From: Methylocaldum szegediense
GTDB taxonomy: Bacteria; Pseudomonadota; Gammaproteobacteria; Methylococcales; Methylococcaceae
DNA: 64,000 nucleotides
Reading direction: 5' to 3'
Assembly (NCBI RefSeq): GCF_949769195.1
Contig: NZ_OX458333.1
Span: 4,374,001 to 4,438,000, forward strand
The translations under genes and the position numbers were made by a program. Numbering within the stretch: the stretch's first letter is position 1; the number at the start of each line of letters is the position of its first letter. Positions 10,101-19,149 of the stretch are shown in pieces. Below the pieces are notes generated by a model that worked only from the letters and a program-made list of their open reading frames with translations, had not been told where the DNA came from and searched no databases.

Positions 10101-10991
10101 ATGAGGGAAGGGCTAGCCATCGAGCAAATGGCCGCCAGATTGAAGGTCCACGTTCATACCCTGGCCGATCGCATAGGCGAGCGAAACTTGATGCTGCCGG
10201 AAGCCTTGCGCGCCGCCGAGCGCTACATCGCGGAGCAATGGGAGGCTCAAGGGTATGCGGTAAACCGCCTCGCCTACGAGGTGCGGGGGATAGAATGCGC
10301 CAATCTGGAGATAACACGGCAGGGAAACCGTCGTGCCGATGAGATTATTTTGATCGGAGCTCACTACGATACGGTATTTGGGAGTCCCGGCGCGGACGAC
10401 AACGCCAGCGGCGTCGCGGCGTTATTGGAGTTGTCACGCCTGTTCATGAGCGCCGCGCAGAAAAGGACCGTCCGTTTTGTGGCCTTCGTGAACGAGGAAG
10501 CGCCGTTTTTCGGCGGACGATACATGGGCAGTCTGATTTATGCCAAAGCCGCCAAACAGCGCGGCGATCAGATACGCTTCATGGTTTCGCTCGAAATGCT
10601 GGGCTGTTATTACGATACGCCCAACAGCCAGAGCTATCCGGTTCTGCTCAAATACGCTTACCCCGACCGCGGCAATTTCATTGCCTTCGTGTCTAACCGG
10701 CGTTCTCGGAACGACTTGCTGCGCCTCGTCCGAGCCTTCCGCCGCCATTCGGGTTTTCCGGTTGAGTATCTCGCTGCGCCGTTCTTCGTGCCCGGAGTCG
10801 CGCTCAGCGACCATTTTTCATTCTGGAGGCAGGGGTATTCAGCGATCATGGTGACGGATACCGCGTTTTATCGAAACCCCTGGTATCACACGGCCGACGA
10901 CCGGCCAGATAGACTTCAGTACGAATCCTTCGCGGCGGTCGTCCTAGGTTTGTATTCGGCGTTGCTGGATTGCGCGAACGATGCGTTCTGA
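10101..10991 (+). CDS. M28-family zinc aminopeptidase-like protein
   Basis: Member of peptidase family M28. Visible metal and catalytic residues are the His and Asp of GAHYDTVFG (about residue 91), the bridging Asp of PGADDNASGVAALLEL, the Glu pair of FVNEEAPFFGG, a later Asp in GVALSDHFSFW and the final His of WYHTADD. The 296-residue length suits a single catalytic domain. I see no signal peptide or membrane helix, so it may be cytoplasmic, unlike many secreted M28 enzymes. The substrate is unknown. It follows the secF terminator and is 12 nt before the next gene, so the two form a likely transcription unit. Confidence 0.85.
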   Translation: MREGLAIEQMAARLKVHVHTLADRIGERNLMLPEALRAAERYIAEQWEAQGYAVNRLAYEVRGIECANLEITRQGNRRADEIILIGAHYDTVFGSPGADDNASGVAALLELSRLFMSAAQKRTVRFVAFVNEEAPFFGGRYMGSLIYAKAAKQRGDQIRFMVSLEMLGCYYDTPNSQSYPVLLKYAYPDRGNFIAFVSNRRSRNDLLRLVRAFRRHSGFPVEYLAAPFFVPGVALSDHFSFWRQGYSAIMVTDTAFYRNPWYHTADDRPDRLQYESFAAVVLGLYSALLDCANDAF

Positions 10992-11003
10992 GGCTGCACG
11001 ATC

Positions 11004-11714
11004 ATGTCCAAATCCGCTCGATCGGAAAATCGATACGCATCACCTAGCGACCTGGTCGCCGCGCTGGGCGGCCGTTTTTCGGCCGAACTGGAAATCGATG
11101 TATCAGAGCGGGGCGACGGCGAACTTTTCAAATGGTTTCTTGCGGCCGTTTTGTTTGGGGCGCGTATTTCCGAGAGGATTGCGGCGCGTACCTACCGGAC
11201 CTTTGCCAAAAGAAAGCTGACGACGCCCGAAGCCATCATAGCGTGCGGTTGGGACGGCTTGGTGGCGGTCCTGGACGAAGGCGGGTACACCCGTTATGAC
11301 TTCAAGACCGCGACGAAACTGTTGAACCTGTCGCAGTCTTTGCTTGAAGAGTACGGGGGCAGTCTCAATCGACTACATGCGAAAGCCGAATCCGCCGAGG
11401 ACCTGGAACAAAGATTGATGGCCTTGGCGAAAGGCATCGGGCCGACGACAGTCACTATTTTCTTGCGGGAATTGCGCGGCATATGGCCCAAGGCGACACC
11501 GCGTCTGTCCGATCTGGCTATAGACGGAGCCAAAGCGCTGGGTTTTTTGCCCGACGAGCAGTGTGAGAACCGTTTAGCGGCAGCACGACTGCAGGCGCTT
11601 TGGGCAAGGGCTGGCGGGGCACCTTCCGAATTCCCGGATTTCGAAACGGCATTGGTCAGGCACGGCCTGTCGCTGCGACGGGCGAAGACGCATGCCGGCA
11701 AATCGGCCGGTTGA
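11004..11714 (+). CDS. HhH-containing protein resembling endonuclease III glycosylases
   Basis: A 236-residue protein with a helical core like the HhH-GPD superfamily. FKWFLAAVLFGARISERIAARTY resembles the N-terminal helices, and ALAKGIGPTTVTIFLREL near residue 142 looks like the helix-hairpin-helix. Where EndoIII has its catalytic Lys (GxGRKTA), this protein has GIGPTTV. No four-Cys iron-sulfur loop is present. Base-excision activity is therefore doubtful; a DNA-binding role is possible. It is coupled to the M28 gene upstream and faces the reductase gene on the other strand. I cannot assign a pathway. Confidence 0.6.
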   Translation: MSKSARSENRYASPSDLVAALGGRFSAELEIDVSERGDGELFKWFLAAVLFGARISERIAARTYRTFAKRKLTTPEAIIACGWDGLVAVLDEGGYTRYDFKTATKLLNLSQSLLEEYGGSLNRLHAKAESAEDLEQRLMALAKGIGPTTVTIFLRELRGIWPKATPRLSDLAIDGAKALGFLPDEQCENRLAAARLQALWARAGGAPSEFPDFETALVRHGLSLRRAKTHAGKSAG

Positions 11715-11810
11715 TCACGCATAGCCCGTTTGGCTTTGCCCCGCGGAGTGAATTCTGGGCATTGTTTCGAGCGAATGACGGGAGCTCGATTCCGCGAGCG
11801 GAGCGGCGCG

Positions 11811-12848
11811 TTAGGTCGAAGGCAGGAACCGCTCGCTAAAGATGTGCTCATCGGAAATCCCGAAAGCGCGTGCCGTCTCCGTTGCTGCATCGATGAGCGC
11901 AGGGGGACCGCAAAGATAGAGGTCGGGAGCGGGGCCACCCTGTTCCAGGTCGCGCCGTAAAGCATCCACGGGAGTGCCGCGAAATCCGCTCCACGTCGGT
12001 TCCGGGTGCCACACGCACAGTTCGACCTTGAGCTGCGGCAAGTGTTGGCTGAGTTCCCGAAGGGGATTCAGGCAGAATAGTTCGGCTTCGCGATTGACGC
12101 CGAAATAGAGCCTGGCCGGTTGCGGTTCCTGTAACTCGGCCATGTGGCGAAGCATGGAGAGCAACGGCGCCAAGCCGGTACCGCCGCCCACGAAATAACG
12201 TGGCCTGAGGCTTTGTGCCTGCAAGACGAAATGGCCGCTAGGGCCACGGATGTTGATGCGCTGGCCGATTTTCGCCTCCCGCTCCAGGTAAGTGGAGAAC
12301 GCTCCGCCCGGTTGCAGCCGGATCAGAAATTCCAGTTCACCAGTCCAGTTGGGGGTATTGGCGATGGAGTAGGCTCGGCTGATGTCGGTGCCGGGAATTT
12401 CCAGGCTCATGTACTGACCCGGTTCGAAATCCGCAGCTTGGCTGCCGTTGCTGTCCGGCTGCAGCCGCAGTAACAGTCGCACCGTTTTTTCGGCGATGGT
12501 CTCCAGCTCGACGATTTCGGCCGGGCGACTCGCCAGTCCTTCGAAGCGGATGCGCTGGAAATCGTAAGGCGCCTTGAGCGATAAATTGCTCAGCGGGCGC
12601 GTTCGGCAAAGCAATACGTCGCCTCTAGCAGCAGCGTCCGGGGGCAGCGCCAGGGGGTTATAGCTGTCCAAGTCGTAATCGCCGTCGACACGGGTGCAGA
12701 GACACGCGCCGCAACCGCCGTCCCGGCACAGTGACGGCAGTATAATGCCTTCCTCTGCGGCGGCGGCGAGGAGATTCTGCTCAGGGCCGCAGGTGAAATT
12801 GAGCTGCTGCCCGTCGCGGGTAGTGAGTGTGATGACATGGCTGGTCAT
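11811..12848 (-). CDS. MmoC-like [2Fe-2S]/FAD/NAD(P)H reductase, probable electron donor for Hcp
   Basis: 345-residue electron-transfer flavoprotein with the domain order of soluble methane monooxygenase reductase. An N-terminal plant-type ferredoxin has Cys41, Cys46, Cys49 (LCRDGGCGAC) and a fourth Cys in VLLCRT near residue 81. An FAD domain has SRAYSIANTP. An NAD(P)H domain has YFVGGGTGLAPLLSM and LYLCGPPALIDA. A typical Shine-Dalgarno (GGAG) precedes ATG 12848. No MMO hydroxylase gene lies in the window. The gene follows hcp on the same strand, so the simplest reading is an Hcp reductase that evolved from the MmoC/BenC type rather than the E. coli Hcr type. That partnership is inference from context. 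Confidence 0.85.
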   Translation of the reverse strand: MTSHVITLTTRDGQQLNFTCGPEQNLLAAAAEEGIILPSLCRDGGCGACLCTRVDGDYDLDSYNPLALPPDAAARGDVLLCRTRPLSNLSLKAPYDFQRIRFEGLASRPAEIVELETIAEKTVRLLLRLQPDSNGSQAADFEPGQYMSLEIPGTDISRAYSIANTPNWTGELEFLIRLQPGGAFSTYLEREAKIGQRINIRGPSGHFVLQAQSLRPRYFVGGGTGLAPLLSMLRHMAELQEPQPARLYFGVNREAELFCLNPLRELSQHLPQLKVELCVWHPEPTWSGFRGTPVDALRRDLEQGGPAPDLYLCGPPALIDAATETARAFGISDEHIFSERFLPST

Positions 12849-12909
12849 GGCTTCTCCGTTGGAAAGTCGGTCATTGAAATCACTTGAGAGTAAATCGGCG
12901 AAGCGGTGC

Positions 12910-12940
12910 GGTGGGCTAGGCCGCGAGCCCGTAACCCACC
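12910..12940. repeat. Palindromic REP-like hairpin
   Basis: GGTGGGCTA and TAACCCACC flank a GC-rich centre and form an imperfect inverted repeat in the 286-base gap between hcp and the reductase gene. Similar GTGGGTTA...TAACCCAC palindromes are dispersed in many methylotroph genomes; copy number here cannot be judged from one window. Confidence 0.5.
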
Positions 12941-12985
12941 AATCGACCTCAAAACGCCGGTTAAGCGGAACCCGCCCTGAACCGT

Positions 12986-13040
12986 CGAACGGATCGCCCC
13001 GAGCGGAGCCGAGGGGCCTGTCCTGAGCCTTGTCGAAGGG
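12986..13040. repeat. Probable dispersed intergenic repeat
   Basis: The stretch around CCTGTCCTGAGCCTTGTCGA, with the adjacent CCCCGAGCGGAGCCGAGGGG palindrome, resembles a family of short intergenic repeats (TTCGACAAGGCTCAGGACAGG type) common in proteobacteria. It sits between hcp and the reductase and could act as a transcript-stabilising or terminating structure. Confidence 0.5.
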
Positions 13041-13134
13041 CTAGCCCCCATCGATCGATTTCGTTTGGCTCTACGATCCGACGACGAATGTTCACTCGAA
13101 TGCCGAATGGAATAAGCTCTCTCCTCTCAAGTAT

Positions 13135-14799
13135 TCAAGCCGCACGCTGAAGTGCTGCCTCGATGTCGGCTTCGGCCGTGGTGATCGGTTTCAGATCGAA
13201 CCGCGCCGAAAGCTGTTCCAGGAGGGCTGGCGTCAGGAATGCTGGCAGGCTCGGTCCGAGCCGGATACCGCGAATGCCGAGTGATAGTAGAGTCAAGAGT
13301 ACGGCCACGGCTTTCTGTTCGAACCAGGACACCATGAGGGACAAGGGCAAGTCGTTCACCCCGCAGTTGAAAGCTTGCGCCAGGGCACTCGCGATTTGAA
13401 TGGCGGAGTAGGCGTCGTTACATTGGCCGAGGTCCAGGAGACGCGGGATGCCGCCGATAGTGCCGAACTCGTTCCGATTGAAGCGGTACTTGCCACAGCC
13501 TAGGGTGAGCACGACACTGTCCTCGGGTACGCGGTTCGCCAGATCGGTGTAGTAATTGCGCCCGGGCGCCGCGCCGTCGCATCCGCCGATCAGGAAAAAG
13601 TGACGGATGGCGCCGGTTTTGACAGCATCCACGACTTTGTCGGCAACGCCGAGCACCGCGTTGCGGGCGAATCCCACGGTGACGGTTTGTTCCGGGCCAT
13701 CTTCCTGGAAACCTGGGAGAGCCAGCGCCGCTTGAATGACCGGCGAGAAGTCGCCGTTGGCGATATGGCGTACACCTGGCCAGCCTACAGGTCCTGTGGT
13801 GAAGAGGCGTGACCGGTAGCGAGGATGGGGTTCGATCAGGCAATTGGAGGTCATCAGGATCGCGCCCGGAAATTCGGCGAATTCGTGGGTCTGGTCCTGC
13901 CAGGCACCGCCGTAATTGCCGACCAAATGCGGATAAGCACGCAGTTTGGGATAACCGTGGGCCGGCAGCAGTTCGCCATGGGTGTAGACGTTGATGCCCC
14001 TGCCTTTAGTTTGTTCCAGTAGGGCCGCCAAATCCTTCAGATCATGGCCGCTGACCAGGATCGCCTTACCTTTGACCGGAGTCGTCCGCACGGCGGTCGG
14101 TTCGGGGTGGCCGAAGCTGCCGGTATTGGCGGCGTCCAGAAGCTCTAGAGCCGTTAGATTCAACTGGCCGACGGCCAGCGCTTGATCCAGGAGTGTTTCG
14201 GCATCGGCGGGGTTACCGGCTAGAAAGTCCAGGATTTCCTCGAAACGGGTATAGAGTTCGTCGCTTTCGTAACCGAGAATGCGGGCATGGTAGGCATAGG
14301 CGGCGACCCCTTTGAGTCCGTAAAGAATCATTGCCCTGAGACCGATGATATCGTCACCCACTTGTTCGCGGCCGGCGGTTACGGCGGCTGACTTAGTTTG
14401 CGCCAGCAAGCCGTCGATATCATCCATCGGCTGCCAGGCGGCGGGTCCGTTCAGGACTTCGGGAGCGCCGCCTCGTTCCCGTGCCGCCTCTTCGTAACGT
14501 GCCTTGATTCGGTCGCGCAGCCGGGCGGTTTCCTGAATCATGGCGATGAAACGGGCGGGATTGAAGTTGACGTTGGTCAGGGTCGTGAACATCGCGTAGA
14601 GTATGAACCCGTCCACCTCGCGGTCAGAGATGCCGAATGCACGGGCGCGCCGGGCATACTGGGCGATGCCTTTCAACCCGTAGATCAAAAGGTCCTGAAG
14701 ATCGGCGGTGACTTGATCTTTACCGCAGATTCCTTTGGTGCTGGTACAGCCGTTACTGGTATCGGTACGGGCGGTTTGTTCGCATTGATAGCAAAACAT
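13135..14799 (-). CDS. hcp: Hybrid cluster protein Hcp (class II)
   Basis: Iron-sulfur-oxygen protein first called hydroxylamine reductase and now known mainly as a nitric oxide reductase and protein S-nitrosylase in nitrosative stress. The N-terminal Cys motif has spacing C3-x2-C6-x11-C18-x6-C25, the pattern of enterobacterial class II proteins. Hybrid-cluster ligands are visible in [30 protein letters not shown] and [11 protein letters not shown]. The 554-residue length is normal. AAAGGA precedes ATG 14799. It is transcribed away from a DNR-type regulator, with a matching operator between them, and its electron donor is probably the MmoC-like reductase downstream. Confidence 0.96.
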   Translation of the reverse strand: MFCYQCEQTARTDTSNGCTSTKGICGKDQVTADLQDLLIYGLKGIAQYARRARAFGISDREVDGFILYAMFTTLTNVNFNPARFIAMIQETARLRDRIKARYEEAARERGGAPEVLNGPAAWQPMDDIDGLLAQTKSAAVTAGREQVGDDIIGLRAMILYGLKGVAAYAYHARILGYESDELYTRFEEILDFLAGNPADAETLLDQALAVGQLNLTALELLDAANTGSFGHPEPTAVRTTPVKGKAILVSGHDLKDLAALLEQTKGRGINVYTHGELLPAHGYPKLRAYPHLVGNYGGAWQDQTHEFAEFPGAILMTSNCLIEPHPRYRSRLFTTGPVGWPGVRHIANGDFSPVIQAALALPGFQEDGPEQTVTVGFARNAVLGVADKVVDAVKTGAIRHFFLIGGCDGAAPGRNYYTDLANRVPEDSVVLTLGCGKYRFNRNEFGTIGGIPRLLDLGQCNDAYSAIQIASALAQAFNCGVNDLPLSLMVSWFEQKAVAVLLTLLSLGIRGIRLGPSLPAFLTPALLEQLSARFDLKPITTAEADIEAALQRAA

Positions 14800-14845
14800 G
14801 GCATTTTTCCTTTAATTGGACATTCAAATCGTATCGACGGTGAAC

Positions 14846-14851
14846 AACATA
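14846..14851 (-). promoter_or_regulatory. Predicted -10 element of the hcp promoter
   Basis: On the minus strand this reads TATGTT. A start point seven bases downstream (about 14839) places the centre of the 14874-14887 palindrome at exactly -41.5, the class II position for CRP/FNR activators. Confidence 0.5.
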
Positions 14852-14873
14852 GCGGCCGAAGAATCGTCTCTCC

Positions 14874-14887
14874 TTGACCTAGGTCAA
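14874..14887. promoter_or_regulatory. CRP/FNR-family (DNR-like) operator
   Basis: TTGACCTAGGTCAA is a perfect 14-base palindrome with the TTGA-N6-TCAA shape of FNR/DNR sites. It lies between the divergent hcp and regulator genes, 75 nt from hcp and 24 nt from the regulator start, so it can serve activation of hcp and autoregulation. Confidence 0.78.
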
Positions 14888-14910
14888 GCGGCTTCCTTCG
14901 GGAGACCGGC

Positions 14911-15600
14911 ATGAAGAGAACGATGCCCGATTGGATTTACCGGCACTTGCTGTTCGCGGAGTTGGATCAGCCTCAATTGGCCCAGGTGGTTACCGCCGCG
15001 CTTCCTGTTCAGCTGGATGCGGGAGAAGAGCTTTTTACGCATGGTCAGCGGGCGACCCGCTTCTTCATATTGGAAACCGGGACGATTCAGCTTTATCGCC
15101 TTTCGCCGGCGGGCGAGGAGAAGGTGATCGAGCTGATTTGGCCCGGCCAGTCTTTTGCAGAGGCGGTGATGTTTATGGAGGGCAACCGTTATCCGGTCAG
15201 CGCCCGCGCGATCGTTCCCAGCGAGGTTTGGGGGTTCGACATGAACGTGTTTCGGGCAGTGTTGCAGAATTCGCCCGCCGTCTGTTTCCGGCTTCTGGGC
15301 CGGATGAGCCAGCGCCTTCGCCAGCTGCTGCAGGAAATCGACGAGTTAACCCTTCAGAACGCCACGATGCGGCTTGCGCAATACCTGCTTCGGTCCGCGC
15401 CTGAGCCAAGCTGTGGACGTTACAGCGTGCATTGGGAAACGCCGAAGCAAGTGCTGGCTTCGCGGCTTTCGGTTCGTCCGGAGACGTTTTCCCGGATTCT
15501 TCAGCAATTGGCGCAGGCCGGCATAATCCAGGTCCACGGCAAGACGGTGGAGGTGCTGGATGCGGCCCGTTTGAGGAACTGGGCGGGCCAGAGCGATTAG
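14911..15600 (+). CDS. CRP/FNR-family regulator, DNR/NNR type
   Basis: 229-residue transcription factor. An N-terminal cyclic-nucleotide-binding fold (residues about 15-135; LFTHGQRATRFFILETGTIQLY, GQSFAEAVMFM) is followed by a dimerisation helix and a winged helix-turn-helix (TPKQVLASRLSVRPETFSRI, residues about 180-200). The N-terminal Cys cluster of true FNR is absent, and the ligand-contacting motif of cAMP-binding CRP is not seen, which fits the heme or NO-sensing DNR group. GGGAG precedes ATG 14911. Divergent arrangement with hcp and the palindrome between them point to NO-responsive control of hcp. The effector is inferred, not shown. Confidence 0.86.
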   Translation: MKRTMPDWIYRHLLFAELDQPQLAQVVTAALPVQLDAGEELFTHGQRATRFFILETGTIQLYRLSPAGEEKVIELIWPGQSFAEAVMFMEGNRYPVSARAIVPSEVWGFDMNVFRAVLQNSPAVCFRLLGRMSQRLRQLLQEIDELTLQNATMRLAQYLLRSAPEPSCGRYSVHWETPKQVLASRLSVRPETFSRILQQLAQAGIIQVHGKTVEVLDAARLRNWAGQSD

Positions 15601-15609
15601 TCATCTAAG

Positions 15610-15638
15610 AAACGGCGGCTTGACCTGTCCGCCGTTTT
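15610..15638. terminator. Bidirectional hairpin between convergent genes
   Basis: AAACGGCGG at 15610-15618 pairs perfectly with CCGCCGTTT at 15629-15637, flanked by A and T runs. It lies between the DNR-type gene and the convergent DUF748 gene and can terminate both. Confidence 0.75.
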
Positions 15639-15708
15639 AGGACGGCAGCCGAAGCCGTACCCACCGCTGCGGCGGCGCTGTCGGATTTTCGCCGTTCGGC
15701 GATTTCGC

Positions 15709-18700
15709 TCAGTCGCCCACTGCGCCGAGTTCAAGCCGGGACGGAACCTGCCCATCGACCTCGTCGGACGTAGATTCGGCCTTTCCGATACCGACATGCG
15801 TACGATCGACGCCGGGCAGCCCGATCAGCTCTTGCTGAATCGCCTTGGCGCGGCGGTCTGCCAGTGCTTCGAGTTCGGAGGTAGGTAAGGGCGGCGCGTT
15901 GCTTACCAAGTGTTCGAACAGGCGTTCGTAGAAATCCTGGTCCTCACTTCCCCGACCGATTAGCGCCAACATTCGGCTGACACGCTGCGGCCTTTTTCCC
16001 GTTTTCTTTTCATAGTCGGCCTGAATCTCTTCTAAGGCTTTGGGACCTCCGCGTTCGACCACGAGGTCTTCCAGCGCACGCTGGGTCTTGGCATTGGTGA
16101 ACGCCAGGGGCCCCGGATCTTCGCCGGGTTTGAGTCCCATGTCCAGTTTTTCCGCAACGGCTTGGCGAACGTGTAATGCCTTCAGGGCTTCGCCGTCGCG
16201 CTTGGGGTCAAACCGGCCATGTATGGTCAGCTTGAGCATCGGGCGTTTTTCCATGGCCTCCGCAACTTTCTTGAGCTTTTCCTTCTCCGGCGGTGGCAAG
16301 GTATAGCTGCCAGGACCGAAAAGAACGGTCTCCGGGTGTTCCTCTTCGCCCGCGAAGACCGATCCGATCATGCGAAACGGCGCGGTCACGGCTTTTTTCA
16401 CCACCGTGGTGACGGCCTCCCAAATGAGCTTGCCGTAGCGGAACTCGGGGCTGTCTACATCGCCCTCGACGGGTACCGAGACGTTGATTCGTCCTTGAGA
16501 GTCGGTAAGCACGGCGACGGCGAGATCCAACGGTAGGGAAACGGCATTGGGGCTTTCGACGCGCTCACCCAGGGTGAAATTGTCGAGAACGATCGTGTTG
16601 TCACTCTTCAAGTGGCTGTTGTCGATTTTGTACTGGAGATCCAGATCGAGCTTGCCGGATTGAATCTTGCGTCCCGCGAAGGTCGCGCTGTAGGGCGAAA
16701 GCGACGTCATCGCTACGTTGCGGAAGGTCACCTCGATGTCGCTGAACTTTTTTTGCTGCAAGGGATTCAGCGCGCCGTCGACCGTGACCGAGCCAAACGC
16801 GTCAACGCGTCCAGTGAACGCTAAATGGGTTCCGCCGGACGCCGACGTCGAAATATCGGTAATCGTCCCATTGAAATCGTGAATCAATGCGCCAAAGGGG
16901 AAGACCAGACTCAGATCGCTGAAGTCGACGACACCGTTTTCGACTCGGACGCGTTCCACCGTAACAGGAAACGGCTTTTTCGAATCCTGCTTTGCGGGCT
17001 TCGGAGATGCAGCTGCTTTTGGAGCGCGAGCTTTTGGGTTTCTTTCTTTGAATATGGCGGCGAGATTTGTCGAGCGGTCTTCGAAAATGGTGATCTTCGA
17101 TCCCGGTTGATCGATCCTGATTTCTTGAATCGATAGGCGGTTAGGTTCGAGCGAAAAATCGATCGCGGTTGCGGAAAGCTTTTTCCAGGATAGAAAACGT
17201 TGGCCGGTCTCGGTTTCCTTCAACAGCAGATCGGAAACACTGAGAACGCCTTTGCTCCGGATTGACGGTGCTTTCGGAGTTTGGACAAATTCCACGTTCA
17301 TGGTCGTGGACAAGTCGCCGCTCTCGAGCTTGAGTTTGGCGAATTCAGCGACCAGAGGGTGTAAGCCCTTCAGGTTTATTCGTTCCATCTCAATCTTGGC
17401 GTCCGCCCGATCACCTTTAAGGGATGCCGTGCCCGTTGCCTTCAGCGTACCCCCCTGTTTGACCTTGAGGCTGGTATCGAATTCGACCGGTGTCTCGTCG
17501 TCATTGGTGAGGTTTTTGAGGTCGACCTCGATGTCTTCGAAGTCATAGGCGATCTCGGATGAGTAGCTATGGTCAACGACGCCGAGAGCGAATCCCTCCA
17601 GCGCGAACGCGTTGAGTGCGAAGTGCCATGGCTGGTTGCCAGACTTGTCGGCCGGTGCTTCGGTGGCTGGCGATTTCGGACTGGTTTCCTCCGTCTTGGG
17701 AGCGAAGAGTTCGGCCAAATGAATGGTACCGGCCTTATCTCGAACGATTCGGGCGTTGCCGCCCTTCAAAGCGGCGCGCCCGATGATCGCCTCGCGTTTC
17801 TCGAGGTCCAGGTGCCCGTCGGCTAGCTCTAGCACATCCCAGGCCGCTAAGGGGGCGGTAGAACCAGGTTCACTCAGCGCGATGCCGTTTAGAGTCGCCG
17901 CCAGCCCGCCGATATCGGCTTTGGTCGTTCCCGCTCCAACTTCCGCCTGGGCTTTGAGATCGAGGCCGAATCGGTCGACCGAAACGACATAAGGCGAACG
18001 GCGGCTAGCATCGGCATACGCCACGCCGACATCGGCAATCTTGAAATTTTCGACCGTCAGTTTCCAGGGTATTTCAGGCTCTGTGCCTTGGGGCGGATTG
18101 GATGGATTGGAAGGACTGCTGTTCGGTTGATCTTTCACCAAGCCTTGCCAGTTCAAGGAACCGCTTGCGTCTACGGATGCCCTGACTTGGCCTTTCTCGA
18201 TGACGAGCGAAGGGACGGTAATCGACCGGCTCGCCAGGTCAAACTCGGCATTGCCGGTCTCGATCTTTTCCAGTGTCAGGATCGGCTCGTCGGTGTCGGG
18301 CATGGTGAACCGGAGTTGCGAGAGCTTCAGTGCAAGATTGTTCAACGAAAGGTCGGTTTTTTCACCGTTCTGGCTGTACCGGTAGTGTGCCGACAACGCG
18401 GCGACACCAGATGGTTCAGCTAAATTGAGGCGGTCTCGCAAATGTTTCCACGGGATCGCCAGGTTGAAAGCGTCCAAACGTAGGTTGCCTTCGGACAGTA
18501 GTGGCTGTAGCGACAGATTTCCCCGCCACTCCAGGGTTCCTCCGTCTGCAAGTTTGAGAGCGAGTTCGTAAGTACCCGTCTTGTCAGGGAGGGTTGTGAG
18601 CATATCGAGTGTCAAGTCGATCGGGCTCACCGTTTCGACGATATCGGTATCTTTGGAGTAATCGGCGTATTGCACTGAGCCATTCGTCAGTTCGAAGTGC

Positions 18701-19149
18701 TTGAGCAGAAAACGGGGGAGCGGCTTGTCGGGTTGTTCCGGTTCCTGCGGTTTTGGTCTAGCTTCTGCGATTTTTGCCAAGTTGAGTTTGCCGTCTTCGT
18801 CGACAACGGCTCGCAACGACGGGTTTTCCAGACGCAAATCGGAAAAAGTCCAGGCTCGGCGGAAAATACTCTCGAGTTCGAAATTTACGAACAAACGGCC
18901 GAGTTGAAAAACGGGCTGCCCATCCGTGTCGTTCAGCTTGAAGTCGCGGGCTTCGAGAGCGAACGAGAAGGGATTGAAGTTGACCACGCCGATCGAAGCG
19001 TCCCGCTTGAGCTGCTCGGCGGCCACCTTGGGCACGTAGCGCTGCACCAGAAAGGGCACGAGGGAAAACCCAGCTAGCGCATAAATCATGAGTACGGCCG
19101 CAAGGGTTAATATCCATGGATTTCTAGCGATTCGGACTAGCCGATTCAT
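15709..19149 (-). CDS. Large DUF748 / AsmA-like envelope protein
   Basis: 1146-residue protein anchored by one N-terminal helix (about residues 8-30) with a long periplasmic part built of AsmA-like repeats. Characteristic DUF748 stretches include LELESIFRRAWTF-like SIFRRAWTFSDLRLENPSL, VVDFSDLSLVFPFGALIHDF and YSATFAGRKIQSGKLDLDLQ. The C-terminal 200 residues carry an OmpA-like fold (LKLTIHGRFDP). Proteins of this group are thought to bridge inner and outer membrane in lipid traffic or envelope integrity; the exact role here is unknown. I used ATG 19149 (MNRLVRIARN), since the frame upstream adds 11 residues with no family character. It stands alone between two gaps. Confidence 0.8.
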   Translation of the reverse strand: MNRLVRIARNPWILTLAAVLMIYALAGFSLVPFLVQRYVPKVAAEQLKRDASIGVVNFNPFSFALEARDFKLNDTDGQPVFQLGRLFVNFELESIFRRAWTFSDLRLENPSLRAVVDEDGKLNLAKIAEARPKPQEPEQPDKPLPRFLLKHFELTNGSVQYADYSKDTDIVETVSPIDLTLDMLTTLPDKTGTYELALKLADGGTLEWRGNLSLQPLLSEGNLRLDAFNLAIPWKHLRDRLNLAEPSGVAALSAHYRYSQNGEKTDLSLNNLALKLSQLRFTMPDTDEPILTLEKIETGNAEFDLASRSITVPSLVIEKGQVRASVDASGSLNWQGLVKDQPNSSPSNPSNPPQGTEPEIPWKLTVENFKIADVGVAYADASRRSPYVVSVDRFGLDLKAQAEVGAGTTKADIGGLAATLNGIALSEPGSTAPLAAWDVLELADGHLDLEKREAIIGRAALKGGNARIVRDKAGTIHLAELFAPKTEETSPKSPATEAPADKSGNQPWHFALNAFALEGFALGVVDHSYSSEIAYDFEDIEVDLKNLTNDDETPVEFDTSLKVKQGGTLKATGTASLKGDRADAKIEMERINLKGLHPLVAEFAKLKLESGDLSTTMNVEFVQTPKAPSIRSKGVLSVSDLLLKETETGQRFLSWKKLSATAIDFSLEPNRLSIQEIRIDQPGSKITIFEDRSTNLAAIFKERNPKARAPKAAASPKPAKQDSKKPFPVTVERVRVENGVVDFSDLSLVFPFGALIHDFNGTITDISTSASGGTHLAFTGRVDAFGSVTVDGALNPLQQKKFSDIEVTFRNVAMTSLSPYSATFAGRKIQSGKLDLDLQYKIDNSHLKSDNTIVLDNFTLGERVESPNAVSLPLDLAVAVLTDSQGRINVSVPVEGDVDSPEFRYGKLIWEAVTTVVKKAVTAPFRMIGSVFAGEEEHPETVLFGPGSYTLPPPEKEKLKKVAEAMEKRPMLKLTIHGRFDPKRDGEALKALHVRQAVAEKLDMGLKPGEDPGPLAFTNAKTQRALEDLVVERGGPKALEEIQADYEKKTGKRPQRVSRMLALIGRGSEDQDFYERLFEHLVSNAPPLPTSELEALADRRAKAIQQELIGLPGVDRTHVGIGKAESTSDEVDGQVPSRLELGAVGD

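Noticed and set aside
11811-12848. Calling the reductase mmoC
   Set aside because: No MMO hydroxylase or mmoB gene is present and the gene sits behind hcp; the shared architecture alone does not prove identity.
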